NCBI GenBank assembly: GCA_022701365.1
Contig: JAKUHH010000150.1
Location: forward strand, 62,001-126,000
Direction of reading: 5' to 3'
From: Mycocentrospora acerina
Lineage: Eukaryota > Ascomycota > Dothideomycetes > Pleosporales
DNA length: 64,000 nucleotides
Shown here piece by piece: positions 11,306-21,426 of this stretch; position 1 is the stretch's first letter, and each line of letters starts with the position of its first letter. A program made the translations under genes and the position numbers. The notes below the pieces were generated by a model, which ran no database searches, was not told where the DNA came from, and saw only the letters and a list, made by a program, of their open reading frames with translations.

Positions 11306-12438
11306 TGGCAGAGGACCGAACGTTTTGGCTGGATTAATGAATGTATTTTGAAGTACTAAGAGATTTAATTGTATTTTAGGTTGGTTTTTTAAATTTATCA
11401 TATCACTCTGAAGTACGAACAGTCTAATTGATTTGATTTTGGTTCCAATTTGTCAGCCTTTGCACATTTAGGCTGGATAGCATCATACTCAAAATTTGAT
11501 TTTGTTTCTTTTGGATTTTTCGAAGAAACCAACCAAAAAAGGTCCTTTGGCGTTAATAAAAAAGCAAACTATAATGCTGCAAAAAATAATTTAACAATTT
11601 TGCAGGGGTAAAGACTCTGAGATGTACTAGTGAATGCAGATACAGATGGCAATTGTGAAGAATCATGCCGTAGGTTGCAGATCAAAAACTAGATACTTAA
11701 ATATTTTGTTGAAATCTCACAATATGAGACATCTATCCTATGGGCTCAAAGTGTTCAATGACGAGGCGCACCAGGTGCTCCATAAATGGCCACTTTAGAC
11801 ACTGGGCCCACCCTTTATCAGAGGTGGGGGGAAAATCTTCCGTGCTACAACGTTGACTAGTCCTAAATTCAACTATAAGCTAATCAAAAATTCATATCTT
11901 TACGTTCAAACGTGCACAAGGTGGACTAGACGCTTTATGACTCAAATATGTGAATAAAACAGGCTCTTTGGTTGGCTAGCTTCGCAAAATCACACTCGCT
12001 CATTTTCTCTCGCTACTTTTTGTTTCTTAATTCTCCTTCTCTGCGTGTTTCCGATTGAAAAACATCCTAATAATGAACAATAGCCTTACTAGGCTTCGAA
12101 AGACATTTGATTTCTATTTAGATGAATATCTCTATTCTGAATTATAGATAAACATCTGGGAATCATTTGTTGCATATGCTTCAATGCTCAAGTGCTCAAG
12201 TGTGGGTGAAATCGTGCTCCGTATGATTTAATCAAAAATAGTCATGATAAGTATCAATCCAATCGATTTTAGAATATCAAATAATTATCTTGAAATTCAT
12301 AAGACATGCATGGTCAGCAATTGCCAAATTTTCATCTCGAGTCGTAGATCTATCTTAGAGTAGCACTTGGTGATGCATCCCAAGCTATAATTAAATCTTT
12401 TCGGTCAGTGGAACATTGAAATCATGTTCATTGCTACA

Positions 12439-12861
12439 TGCTAACGTGTTCCATGGGCGAGCACTGCACACGGGTGAGCGCCGCACCCTTAAACACAACA
12501 AAAACGCGCATTTTTAAGGTACAACAAGAAGCAGATTTCTATGATTATTAATGTTAAAATAGAAAATTACACCTTAGGAAAAGTTTTTTTACTCTTTGCT
12601 TATTTAAAGAATGTGCAGAGTATGTAACAGGACTGAGGGTAATCTTATGATATAGATGATAAATTTAAGGTAAATTATCTAATTCTAACATAGATATTTG
12701 CTTAGTTTGTTAAACTTTGCAGTCTTAAAATTACCTACCTAGTTATATTTTTCATCAATTTTGGTTTGCTTTTACTAAAATTTTTATCATTATTTAGACT
12801 ATGAATAATGTGATTTTGATATGTTTTGGGGTGTAGCGCTCGCCTCTAGAACACGTTAGCA
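12439..12861. mobile_element. MITE-like element with ~31-bp terminal inverted repeats
   Basis: The left end starts TGCTAACGTGTTC. The right end is its inverse, GAACACGTTAGCA at 12849-12861. The match continues inward: GGCGAGC on the left pairs with GCTCGCC on the right, then ACTGCAC against GTGTAGC. A second inner block, GAGCGCCGCACCC on the left, also matches the right arm (GGGGTGTAGCGCTC inverted). The interior is AT-rich and non-coding. The flanks CTACA and CTTCA could be an imperfect 5-bp target duplication. Superfamily is unknown. Confidence 0.7.
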
Positions 12862-13252
12862 CTTCAAAAACATCATGCATTAATTGTCTATTCAGTTTAA
12901 TTTAACAATTTTGAGTTTGAACATGGACTGCACCTTACTGATGCCAATAAATCAATAATTTTTCTCGTTGTTCATGACCCTATTATAACTTCTCAGAAGA
13001 TTAGTACAACAGTTTGAGATCTTTTGTTCCTCATCTGTCGTGTAGAGTATGTCAACGTACTAGCCATGTAGCTAAATATTAACGGAGTTTTGACTGTCAT
13101 ATCATTACATCAATCCCATTTGTTTCTCAATTCCTCAAATACACATTACGAAAATTGAGAACTACAGCATTGTAACTTGTAATGATGTTCTCACAGTCCT
13201 TGTCAAAATGAACAATGATCGGCAAATCAGTAGAGCATCAATAAATGGAGGA

Positions 13253-13361
13253 CGTAATGGCCAGAAATCGCACTTTAACTAATGTTGGAATGTCCAATTT
13301 AACTATATGCTGTGTCCGGGTAAATATGTTCTTTGAAATTGATCTATTCACGGCCATTACG
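13253..13361. repeat. Short inverted-repeat pair around ~90 bp
   Basis: CGTAATGGCC at 13253-13262 is matched by its exact reverse complement GGCCATTACG at 13352-13361, with a looser match for a few more bases on each side. It may be a small element end pair or a chance hairpin. Confidence 0.35.
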
Positions 13362-14127
13362 CCCGAGTCCCCTCGGCCATTTCAAAAAGTCCCGCAATTG
13401 GTGTCAGACTCATAAATCTATTTTCGTACTCGGTTCCACTCTGCATTAATTTTGTGATGCTCCAGCAATAAGCTGAAGTCAAACTCCATCACAAAGTTTC
13501 ACATCCTGATCCACTTTGTTACAAATCATTACGTTGCTAAAGACCCTCTCATCAACTGACTCTATTTCACTGTCTAGAAATGTAAGTCGTGGAAAGTTTA
13601 ATTATTGACCTACAACTTCATGATAATAGTCAGGTTAACCGTGTTATATGTTAGCTCTCTAATACGCTAGGTAAAAATGGATTGTATGGACATCTTATGT
13701 GTCCCACAATTTCAATGTAAATTGACTAGTTCGGCTATAATCAACATCATATCGTGTTTAAACTCTTCAACTACAGGGGAAATTATCCCATAGTCACGTT
13801 GTCTTAGGCCTAATGAAGCAGGAGCGATGGTCCGATCAGCAAGATTGAAGAATTCAATATGACAGCTGTCAAGCGGGGTTAATATACTTTATCCCTCAGC
13901 ATGCGTTCTGGAGGGATAAATCTGATGCTTGTTGGACGCCTTTTGCTAATTGAGCTAAGTGCTGACGGACTAGTCGTCCTTTTTCAGAGCGACCCACTTC
14001 CCTCTTTAGGATGACGAACTTGACTTTTGTATAAAATGCCAAGAATATCCCAAGTTTCTAAATTTCTGTAGAGTACTCCCAACGAATAGTCCCGAAAGCA
14101 CATTATCAGCTTCATTTCAATTCCATC

Positions 14128-14755
14128 ATGCGGCTCTCCAACATTGTCGCTACTTTGTCTCTTCTGGCTTGCACCCAAGCCTTCGTTATCCCCTCTGGTA
14201 CCACCGATGGTGTCTATGCAGTCACTACTCGCGACGACGGCACTGATATTCATACCAAAATTGCAGATTCACCCGAGATCAAGCGCAATCAAAATGATGT
14301 GACTCCCGTAAAAGCTAGTATTCTTGAAGCCCGACAAGTTGATCGCATCTGGTGCGGTTGCGGATTCAACATGAACCCTGGTAACTGCGATGCGGCTGTA
14401 GCAGATTTAAAGAACCAGATGAGTGAGTCGCTCCAAATTACTGACGGTCGGCAACATGCTAACCACCTCGTCACTCGTAGGACCGTCCACTGTCAATGCC
14501 GGACAGTCGTACTACTCCATTCGTGGGGATGTGGTTGCCTTTGCTTGTAATCGTAGCCCAAACAGATCATGGGTTCTAATTGCCAGCCAATATACCACTG
14601 CACTACAACGGATCACTAATTCATGCGGGTTATACATTGCAGGAGCTACTGAGCTTGGGGACCCAAGCCAGGCATTGATCTTTGGATATCAGCGGTATAG
14701 CAACGGCGACAACTTCTGTGCTTCTTCAACAAGCTCGCCAGCCAACCGCTGCTAG
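14128..14755 (+). CDS. Small secreted cysteine-containing protein, effector-like
   Basis: Two exons, 14128-14422 and 14481-14755, joined at ATGA|GTGAGT and CGTAG|GA, give 189 aa. The N-terminus MRLSNIVATLSLLACTQA is a signal peptide. A dibasic KR at residues 52-53 could be a Kex2 site, leaving a mature part that begins before the WCGCGF segment. Seven cysteines fall after it (76, 78, 87, 121, 147, 178 and the C-terminal residue 189). The spliced frame runs from DLKNQMRP into STVNAGQSYYS, which restores a coherent fold-like sequence and supports the intron. I do not recognise the family. Size, secretion signal, cysteines and position beside an AT-rich tract fit a candidate effector or apoplastic protein, but this is inference. 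Confidence 0.75.
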
Positions 14756-15661
14756 GTTATATGGATTATAAGAATCGTACATATTCAAGTGCTGAAAAGA
14801 CTAAATCACGCTCAACATCAGACAATTCTCATCGATCAAACAGGAGCGTTATGGAAGATATTCATGGAAACATAGCTTTAGAGATCTAAAATATGAACCA
14901 AATATTGACATGGCTGTTCTGTTGGTCGAATTCGTTTGCGCCATTGTCTCGCGTCCAAACTTCGAGTTTCACAAGCAAACGGTCGTTGAAAAGACTATCT
15001 GACCCGGATTGTGCATCTTGTATTATATTTAAGTTTCCACATTGACTTGGTATATGTGTACAGAAAACGACGATCAGGCCGACAAGATTGGTCGGATGCA
15101 TTCCGCCGCTATCCATGCCGTGAGATTTCGAGGCATGCCAATCGCTTGTCAGACTTGGCGCCTAATTCGCACACCCGATACATTGACAAAGTAACCATTT
15201 TATCTTACTTCCTTCCTGTGCTCACAGGAGATGCCTCACATCTGTCCGAAAATCGCCGTCCAAAGGCGTATGTGCCTTCAAGCGACGCTGGAAATATTAA
15301 CGACGCAGGCACGCCAAGGACACTCGCAATCTCGAAACCGCTTGTCGACCTCGTCTCCCAAGACAACAAGATCGGCATTGATGTTCTTCCAAGCACCGTG
15401 CAGCTGCCGAGCAAGCGCTGCGCCTCAACACCATACTTGGCTCAGGGAAAGGGGTTTCATGGCGTTCCCGTATTAGTAGCGCACGTTTACGGCCATACTT
15501 TGACGTTGACTCTGGTTTCATAAGTACTCTTCTTCCGGACATCCCGCACACTTTCTTTGTGTCTACCCTTCCCGAAATTTACACTCGTTTACCATACCCG
15601 AATGACTTGATCTTGCATAAATCCACTTATTTTTTATATCAATATTTCGGTTTACTAACTA
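14756..15661. other. Intergenic, one unsupported open frame
   Basis: Between the small secreted protein gene and the GH76 gene. A 170-codon plus-strand frame (15011-15523) has no signal peptide, domain or splice support and is not called. The final ~60 bases are an AT-rich leader for the GH76 gene. Confidence 0.5.
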
Positions 15662-17193
15662 ATGAAACTCTTCGTCCCCGCCCTTGCAGTCATCGGCCTA
15701 TTAGCGCCATCTGTCTCTGCTATTCAACTTGATGTTGACGATCCAGGTGGGTCATACGGTATGCCGCAGTACCTAGAGGATTCTCACTAATAGCAACAGC
15801 ATCCCTTAAAGACGCTGCCAAGACTGTCGCCGCCGGTTTGAGAAAATGGTACACTGGAGATAGAGTTGGTGACACACCTGGAAATCTTCCCGACCCTTAC
15901 TACTGGTGGTTATGCGGGGCCATGTTCAACGCTTTTATTGATTATTGGCACTACACTGGTGATGATCAATACAACGCAATGACGACACAAGGAATGATTC
16001 ATCAAATCGGCGACTTTCAGGCTTTTATGCCACCAAATCAAACCAGAACATTAGGAAATGATGATCAAGGCTTTTGGGGCATGGCAGCCATGTCAGCTGC
16101 AGAAAACAAGCTTCCAGATGTTGAGGGTCAGCCATCGTGGCTGTCTTTAGCTCAAGCTGTATTCAACACCCAGGCTCCACGATGGAATACAAGGACTTGC
16201 GGAGGAGGCTTGAATTGGCAAATCCACACTTTCAACAATGGCTTTGATTACAAGAACACTATTTCAAATGGGTGCTTTTTCAATATTGCATCTCGCTTGG
16301 CAAAATATACGAAGAACTCCACATATTCTGAATGGGCGGTCAGGGCATGGGATTGGGAAGTCAGTATTGGCCTTATCACTCCAGATTTTCACTTTTATGA
16401 TGGGAGCAGTGAGAGGATCAATTGTACCGACACCAACCATTTGCAATGGACGTACAATGCAGGTGTACATATGGCTGGTGCTGCTGCTTTGTGGAACTTG
16501 GTAAGTCCAATAGTGGTATTGAGCTCCCTGACACTAATTTATTTCAGACTACGGCTTCGGGAGACACGGTAAGATTAGTTTCTGCTTCAATTTCTGTGAC
16601 TTTTCGCTTACTCTCTACAGAACCAAGCACAACAATGGAGGACCAGACTGGAAGGCATTATCAAGGGAACCGATATTTTTTTCTCCCAAGAAGGATCTCC
16701 CAATGTTATGATTGAAGTCGCTTGCGAAAGGAATGGCCTCTGCGACCATGATCAACGATCTTTCAAAGCTTATCTGTCGCGCTGGATGGGTTATACCATG
16801 TTAACAGCACCTTGGACTCGAGATGCAATCATGCCCAAGCTACGTGCTTCTGCCGTTGCCGCAGCTGCGCAGTGCGGCGCTGGCGCCGATGGCAACGCCT
16901 GCGGTCTGCGTTGGTGGCAGAACGGCCAAAATGACGGTGAAGTTGGAGTCGGAGAGCAGATGTCGGCGTTGGAGGTGATCCAAAATCTGCTTGTTGGCGA
17001 AGTCGTTGGCCCGGTCAGTGAGGAAACGGGAGGCATAAGCAAGGGTGATCCCTCTGCTGGATCAGATGCCACGGAAATAGACATTGAATTCGATAAAGTA
17101 ACAAATGCGGACAAGGCGGGTGCTGCTATTATTACTCTTATCGTGCTACTAGGCATTATTGGTGGGAGCTGTTGGATGATTATAGGCGACTGA
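15662..17193 (+). CDS. GH76 mannan endo-1,6-alpha-mannosidase, DFG5/DCW1-like GPI-type wall enzyme
   Basis: Four exons, 15662-15746, 15800-16500, 16548-16568 (a 21-nt microexon) and 16621-17193, give 459 aa. The signal peptide MKLFVPALAVIGLLAPSVSA is followed by the GH76 core: GNLPDPYYWWLCGAMF and the twin-aspartate catalytic motif NDDQGFWGMAAMSAAE (DD at 116-117). Further features are RWNTRTCGGGLNWQ, the NGCFFNIASRLA segment and the aromatic-rich YNAGVHMAGAAALWN helix. The C-terminus ends in a hydrophobic stretch after a small-residue region, as in GPI-anchored Dfg5/Dcw1 proteins. These enzymes act at the plasma membrane/cell wall and are thought to link GPI glycoproteins to wall glucan. The 21-nt exon (TTASGDT) keeps frame and joins WNL to NQAQQW, as in the family. 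Confidence 0.9.
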
Positions 17194-17366
17194 ATGCACA
17201 ATTGCAAGTCAAAAAAACTTCAAAGAGTAACCTCCTCTTCAAAGATCACTTACGTTTCCAGCTGTGACAAGTCGCGTTGTAATATGACTCTAATTCTTTG
17301 AAATATCTTCCACAATTGTACTTTAGACCCCCCTCTCACGAAGCACAGTTCAACAGCATGAGACCT

Positions 17367-18500
17367 TCACAAAACTGTACCAGGCCTGAACCCTTCACTA
17401 AATGGATAATCAGTATACCCATATGTGCTCTCCGGAGTATAGAAGCTACTCCGGTCGTATTTGTTCAAAGCGATGCTGTTTTTCAACCTGTACGGCAAGT
17501 CTGGGTTTGCCAGAAAATGCCGTCCAAAGGCGAACACAACATTCCACTTCCCATACTTTTCGTCTGCAGTCTCGAACACATTGCCTGGGCCATATCCGCC
17601 TGCAACCAGTACTGGACTGGAATTGTCCCAAATATTGAGTAGAAACTCGATACTCTCGGTTGACTCGCAGTCGACATTATTGTTCACCCGCGATTCGATA
17701 ATATGCAGGTGTCCAAGTTGTAGTTTCTTGAGTTGCGTGGCAATGTAAGAGAATGTCGGAACCGGGTCGGACATGAGCATGCCTTGGAATGGACTCCACG
17801 GGCTAAGACGGAAGCCAACGCGATCTGACCCAATGGCTGCCGTAACAGCCTTCGCGATTTCAATACCAAATCTGCTTCTGTTTTCAATGCTTCCACCCCA
17901 CATGTCCAAACGCTGGTTGCATGTGTCTTGTAGGAACTGATCAACCAAATACCCATTTGCACCGTGTATTTCTACGCCGTCAAATCCAGCTGCTATAGCA
18001 TTCTTAGCTGCTTGTGCGAAGTCCGAAATGCTGTCCCAAATCTCCTTCTCTGTCATCTCGCGCGGTGGTGTGGACAGTCCGTCCTCAGGAGTAAACCCAC
18101 TTCCTGTCATCGGCACCGCACTGGAGCTTATCAACTCAAACCCACCCTCTTTCATTAGCTGATTGGCATTGGCTGCTCGCCCTGGGGCAACAAGTTGACA
18201 ATAGATGCTGCTGCCTTTTTCGTGAACTGCGTTTGTGATTCTTCTCCAGCCAGTGATATGTGCGTCGTTCCACAGCGCAGGTCCATGGCGCATACCGCTA
18301 TGAGCTGGCGAAATCAAGGTAGCTTCAGCGATGAGGAGTGTTCCTGGCACGGATGCACGTTGGGCGTAATATTCCTGTGCGATGGGAAGCTGGACATGTC
18401 TTTCATCCGCGCGCAGTCGTGTCAATGGTGCCATAGCGACTCGGTGTTTGAGGGCGACACGGCCGATGCGAATTGGCTCGAACAGCTTCGGCCTCTCCAT
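17367..18500 (-). CDS. Old Yellow Enzyme family NADH:flavin oxidoreductase
   Basis: A 377-aa single-exon TIM-barrel flavoprotein. I chose the ATG at 18500 because MERPKLFEPIRIG is the family's opening. An upstream in-frame extension to 18623 has unrelated composition. FMN-site features are APLTRLRA (25-31), LIAEATLISP, and the substrate-anchoring pair His179/Asn182 in EIHGANGYL, with the catalytic Tyr184. The hallmark QDTCNQRLDMWGGSIENRSRF follows, then the phosphate-binding C-terminal GGYGPGN. The loop that usually reads QLWHxGR is QLVAPGR here, so the active-site Trp and its His neighbour are replaced. It reduces activated C=C bonds with NADPH. The natural substrate is unknown. It converges on the GH76 gene, leaving 173 bp. 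Confidence 0.9.
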   Translation of the reverse strand: MERPKLFEPIRIGRVALKHRVAMAPLTRLRADERHVQLPIAQEYYAQRASVPGTLLIAEATLISPAHSGMRHGPALWNDAHITGWRRITNAVHEKGSSIYCQLVAPGRAANANQLMKEGGFELISSSAVPMTGSGFTPEDGLSTPPREMTEKEIWDSISDFAQAAKNAIAAGFDGVEIHGANGYLVDQFLQDTCNQRLDMWGGSIENRSRFGIEIAKAVTAAIGSDRVGFRLSPWSPFQGMLMSDPVPTFSYIATQLKKLQLGHLHIIESRVNNNVDCESTESIEFLLNIWDNSSPVLVAGGYGPGNVFETADEKYGKWNVVFAFGRHFLANPDLPYRLKNSIALNKYDRSSFYTPESTYGYTDYPFSEGFRPGTVL

Positions 18501-19393
18501 ACTGAATGCGAGCTGATATGACTTCGTTGAAATGTTACCGAAAATTGTTGTTGATTTGAGGTAATGAAGAGGACAGAGACCAAAAAGGATTTGAAGATTT
18601 ACGGCTTGTGCAGCGCCTTGCAAGAAACCACGACGATGTTTTACTCTCTTAACGGACAGGGAAAACTATCTGTCTTCGTTGCTTACGAATTTCTCTTGAC
18701 CCACTATGTTTGACATCCCGAGGATCTTTTTTTCCAGATTCGCCGACCCGTCGCCGTTGTTGACAGAGGCAGAGAAATTAGCAAGAATTCTCTATAGCCC
18801 TTTTGTTTGATGTCACTGATTAGATGTAAACTCAATAATTCGCAATCCATTGCTAAAGTGGATGACATGCGCCATTAACATGATATTGTGACTAGAAAAC
18901 AGCCATCACGGCCGAAGATTGCTCTTCGATTACATTCAACAACTTAGCCTCATATTACTTTTCTGCATTCCAGGAGCATTGCTTTGTCAAAGGAAAGCAT
19001 AATGCCCATTCAGGATTCTCGCTTTTATAAAAGACATTAGCTCGTCGGGGGATTCCCATTCGTCGACGTAGTGGTCGATACCGAAAGTCGATTGTATACG
19101 AGATGAATCGAGCACGAACAACGATTTTGGATCAGGCTTCTGTAGATGGGTTCTTATCTCATATCTCAGTACCGGATAAATGCGTTTCCTTCGTTTTGCC
19201 TTTTCATGATGTGCTCGTTTTGCCGCATTATGACGTCATATATACCAGTATTCGCTAGGCACTCATGCCCCCATCCACAAGTCAAATACCCACTCTTGCA
19301 ATAAATGATGTCCACGCCAAGTCAAATCGTTTCACATCAACATCATCTCTTCCGCCAACGAATTGAAGTCAATACAGAGCCTCTTCATATAGA
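18501..19393. other. Divergent intergenic region between OYE and NmrA-like genes
   Basis: An 0.9-kb spacer between head-to-head genes. It holds no open frame beyond the unlikely OYE extension. The right end carries a CA/TC-rich leader before 19394. Confidence 0.55.
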
Positions 19394-20636
19394 ATGGCGC
19401 CCAAGATTTTTATGTACGTATTCCTCGTATTTATAATTGAACACACTGACCCCTACGCAGCACAGGTGTAACTGGATACATTGGCGGCGATACGCTATTT
19501 GCCTTGTACAACAAACATCCGGAGTATGAATACACGGCGCTCATACGGACAGGTAACCACACATTTCAATCCAAAATAAAACGAATCCTCTGCTGACATT
19601 GCATTCAGAGGAGAAGGCCAAGCCGGTGAAAGAAGCTTTTCCCAAAATCAGAATTGTGATCGGCAATTTGGATGACTCCAAGATTTTGGAAGAGGAAGCT
19701 GCAAAGGCAGACGTGATCATACGTAGGGAATCTCCGCCATGATAATCAGTCCGATAAATTGATGCTAATGATGACCACAGATACTGCCGATGCATCCGAT
19801 CACGAAAGTGCAGCAAAGGCCATTGCAAAAGGTATCGCGTCTGGCCATTCCAAAGAGAAGCCAGGATTTTGGCTGCATACAGGTGGTGCGGGAATCCTTT
19901 GCTGGGAGACCATGCGGGACGACAAAAAACTGGGGGAATGGTCCGAACGAGAGTACAATGATTGGACAGCTGTCGAAGACCTGGTGAACCTTCCGGAGGA
20001 TGCTTTCCACAAGAATGTCGACAAAGTTGTTCTCTCTTCTGGTAGCGATTCGGTCAAAACAGCAATTCTATGCCCCCCCACAATTTACGGTAAGCTATGG
20101 TCTCGGTTGTCTTGAAAAGTTAGGCCTGACATGAACTAGGTCGCGGAAGAGGGCCATCACATACCCGTAGTAGACAAGCCTACGAGCTTGCACACCTTGT
20201 TCTCACTGGACAGTATGTTCCAATCATTGGGCAAGGTAAAGCGCGCTGGAACAACATTCATGTCTCGGATCTTGCGCAACTGTTTGTACTGTTAACAGAT
20301 GCCGCAGTGAATGGCAATGTCGATTCAGAAATTTGGAAAGAGAAAGGCTATTACCTAGTAGAAAATGGTGAGCACATCTGGGCAGACTTAGCTCGTTTGA
20401 TGGGCAAAAAGGCGACCCAATTAGGTCTGGTGAATGGTGAACTGAAAGAGAAGAGTCTTGGAAAAGACAAAGCAATCGAGCAAGCAGGATTTGAGGCTGT
20501 TAGTTGGGGCTTCAACAGCCGTGGCAAGGCAGAGAGGGCGAAGAGGGTGGTGGGATGGTTGCCGACAGCACCCAGCATCGAGAGCACCGTAGAAGAGATT
20601 CTGAAGGATGAGAAAAGTAGACTAAAAAAATATTGA
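19394..20636 (+). CDS. NAD(P)-dependent epimerase/NmrA-like extended SDR
   Basis: Five exons, 19394-19413, 19461-19552, 19609-19722, 19781-20089 and 20140-20636, give 343 aa. The first 20-nt exon encodes MAPKIFI and runs into TGVTGYIGGD, the glycine-rich dinucleotide loop at the N-terminus. VIGNLDD and IIHTADASDHE follow, matching the acidic and HTA motifs of atypical/extended SDRs. The Tyr-Lys pair of classical SDRs is not evident. A PPTIYGRGRGPS segment and a WNNIHVSDLA motif follow, as in nucleoside-diphosphate-sugar epimerase-like proteins. It is probably a cytosolic NAD(P)H-binding protein. Whether it is catalytic or a redox sensor like NmrA cannot be told. All five joins keep frame. Confidence 0.8.
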
Positions 20637-21426
20637 AAGGTACGAAGGATGGACAAAGGTAGTAGTTAAGAGTAATAGTTAGAATTGTAGGAAGAATTAA
20701 TTTTATCGAATGAAATCTTTTACCAGAGCGGCCACGTGTGCTAGGAAATTTACCAATGTAATTATTCTTTGAAGCCATGCTTAAACACCCGCTGATTCCT
20801 CAAGTCTCTAATATTCAATGCCCTTTGGTTTAGTGACAAGTAAGGATCTTGGAAGATTCTCAAGCGTAGAATTGAAGTCAAAATTAGAGGGAATAGTGAA
20901 ATACATCCACTTCAATCATCACAAGTGTAAATGCAGGCAGCCTGATTTTTTTTTACAGGATCAATCTTTCATTAGTGATGAAAGCAATTAATGGCAAATC
21001 AACCCTTTGATATACAGTATGGATTTCATAGCAAATGTCAATCGTAACATTGTCTAATACAGCATCTTGCTGCGGTATCTCTTTGCAACCAGGAAAGGTT
21101 GGTCTGTTAATTATTCATGTAATGCCACCATGAACATCGGGTTACCATAGTAGTCTCACCGTGGTTCGAGTGATACAACTTTGGCATTGATAAAATACTT
21201 CTATTTCAAGTTCCTACCTGTTACTCTGATATTTAATAGTCACATCTGGATTGGAAAGTGGGTATCAATACTTTTTGGAACGCTTGTTCCGTTGCTGGTG
21301 TTTTTTTTATAAGAACGAATGATTTGCGTTTCCAGAAGAGAGTGCTAAAAGTACATGAGAAATATCTAACATTTTGTATGTTTTACAAACCAAAGAAACG
21401 CGTCCTAGGCCGATACAATTCTAGTA
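20637..21426. other. Convergent intergenic region
   Basis: AT-rich spacer between the NmrA-like gene (+) and the large secreted protein gene (-). Only homopolymer runs are visible and no gene or repeat is recognised. Confidence 0.6.

Larger units (their letters stand above)
11306..14127. other. Gene-free AT-rich tract with mobile-element remnants
   Basis: About 2.8 kb with no open frame of interest on either strand and clearly higher AT content than the coding regions. It contains the 423-bp MITE-like element (12439-12861) and a smaller inverted-repeat pair (13253-13361). It separates the redox genes from the small secreted protein gene. Such AT-rich blocks in plant-associated fungi are often degenerate repeats, but I cannot test for RIP by eye. 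Confidence 0.6.

Noticed and set aside
15011..15523. 170-codon plus-strand frame before the GH76 gene
   Set aside because: No domain, no signal peptide, mixed composition and no splice support.
1522..20636. A secondary-metabolite gene cluster in the first 20 kb
   Set aside because: Five oxidoreductases and a permease are present, but no core synthase, regulator or tailoring P450 was found, so a cluster is not claimed.
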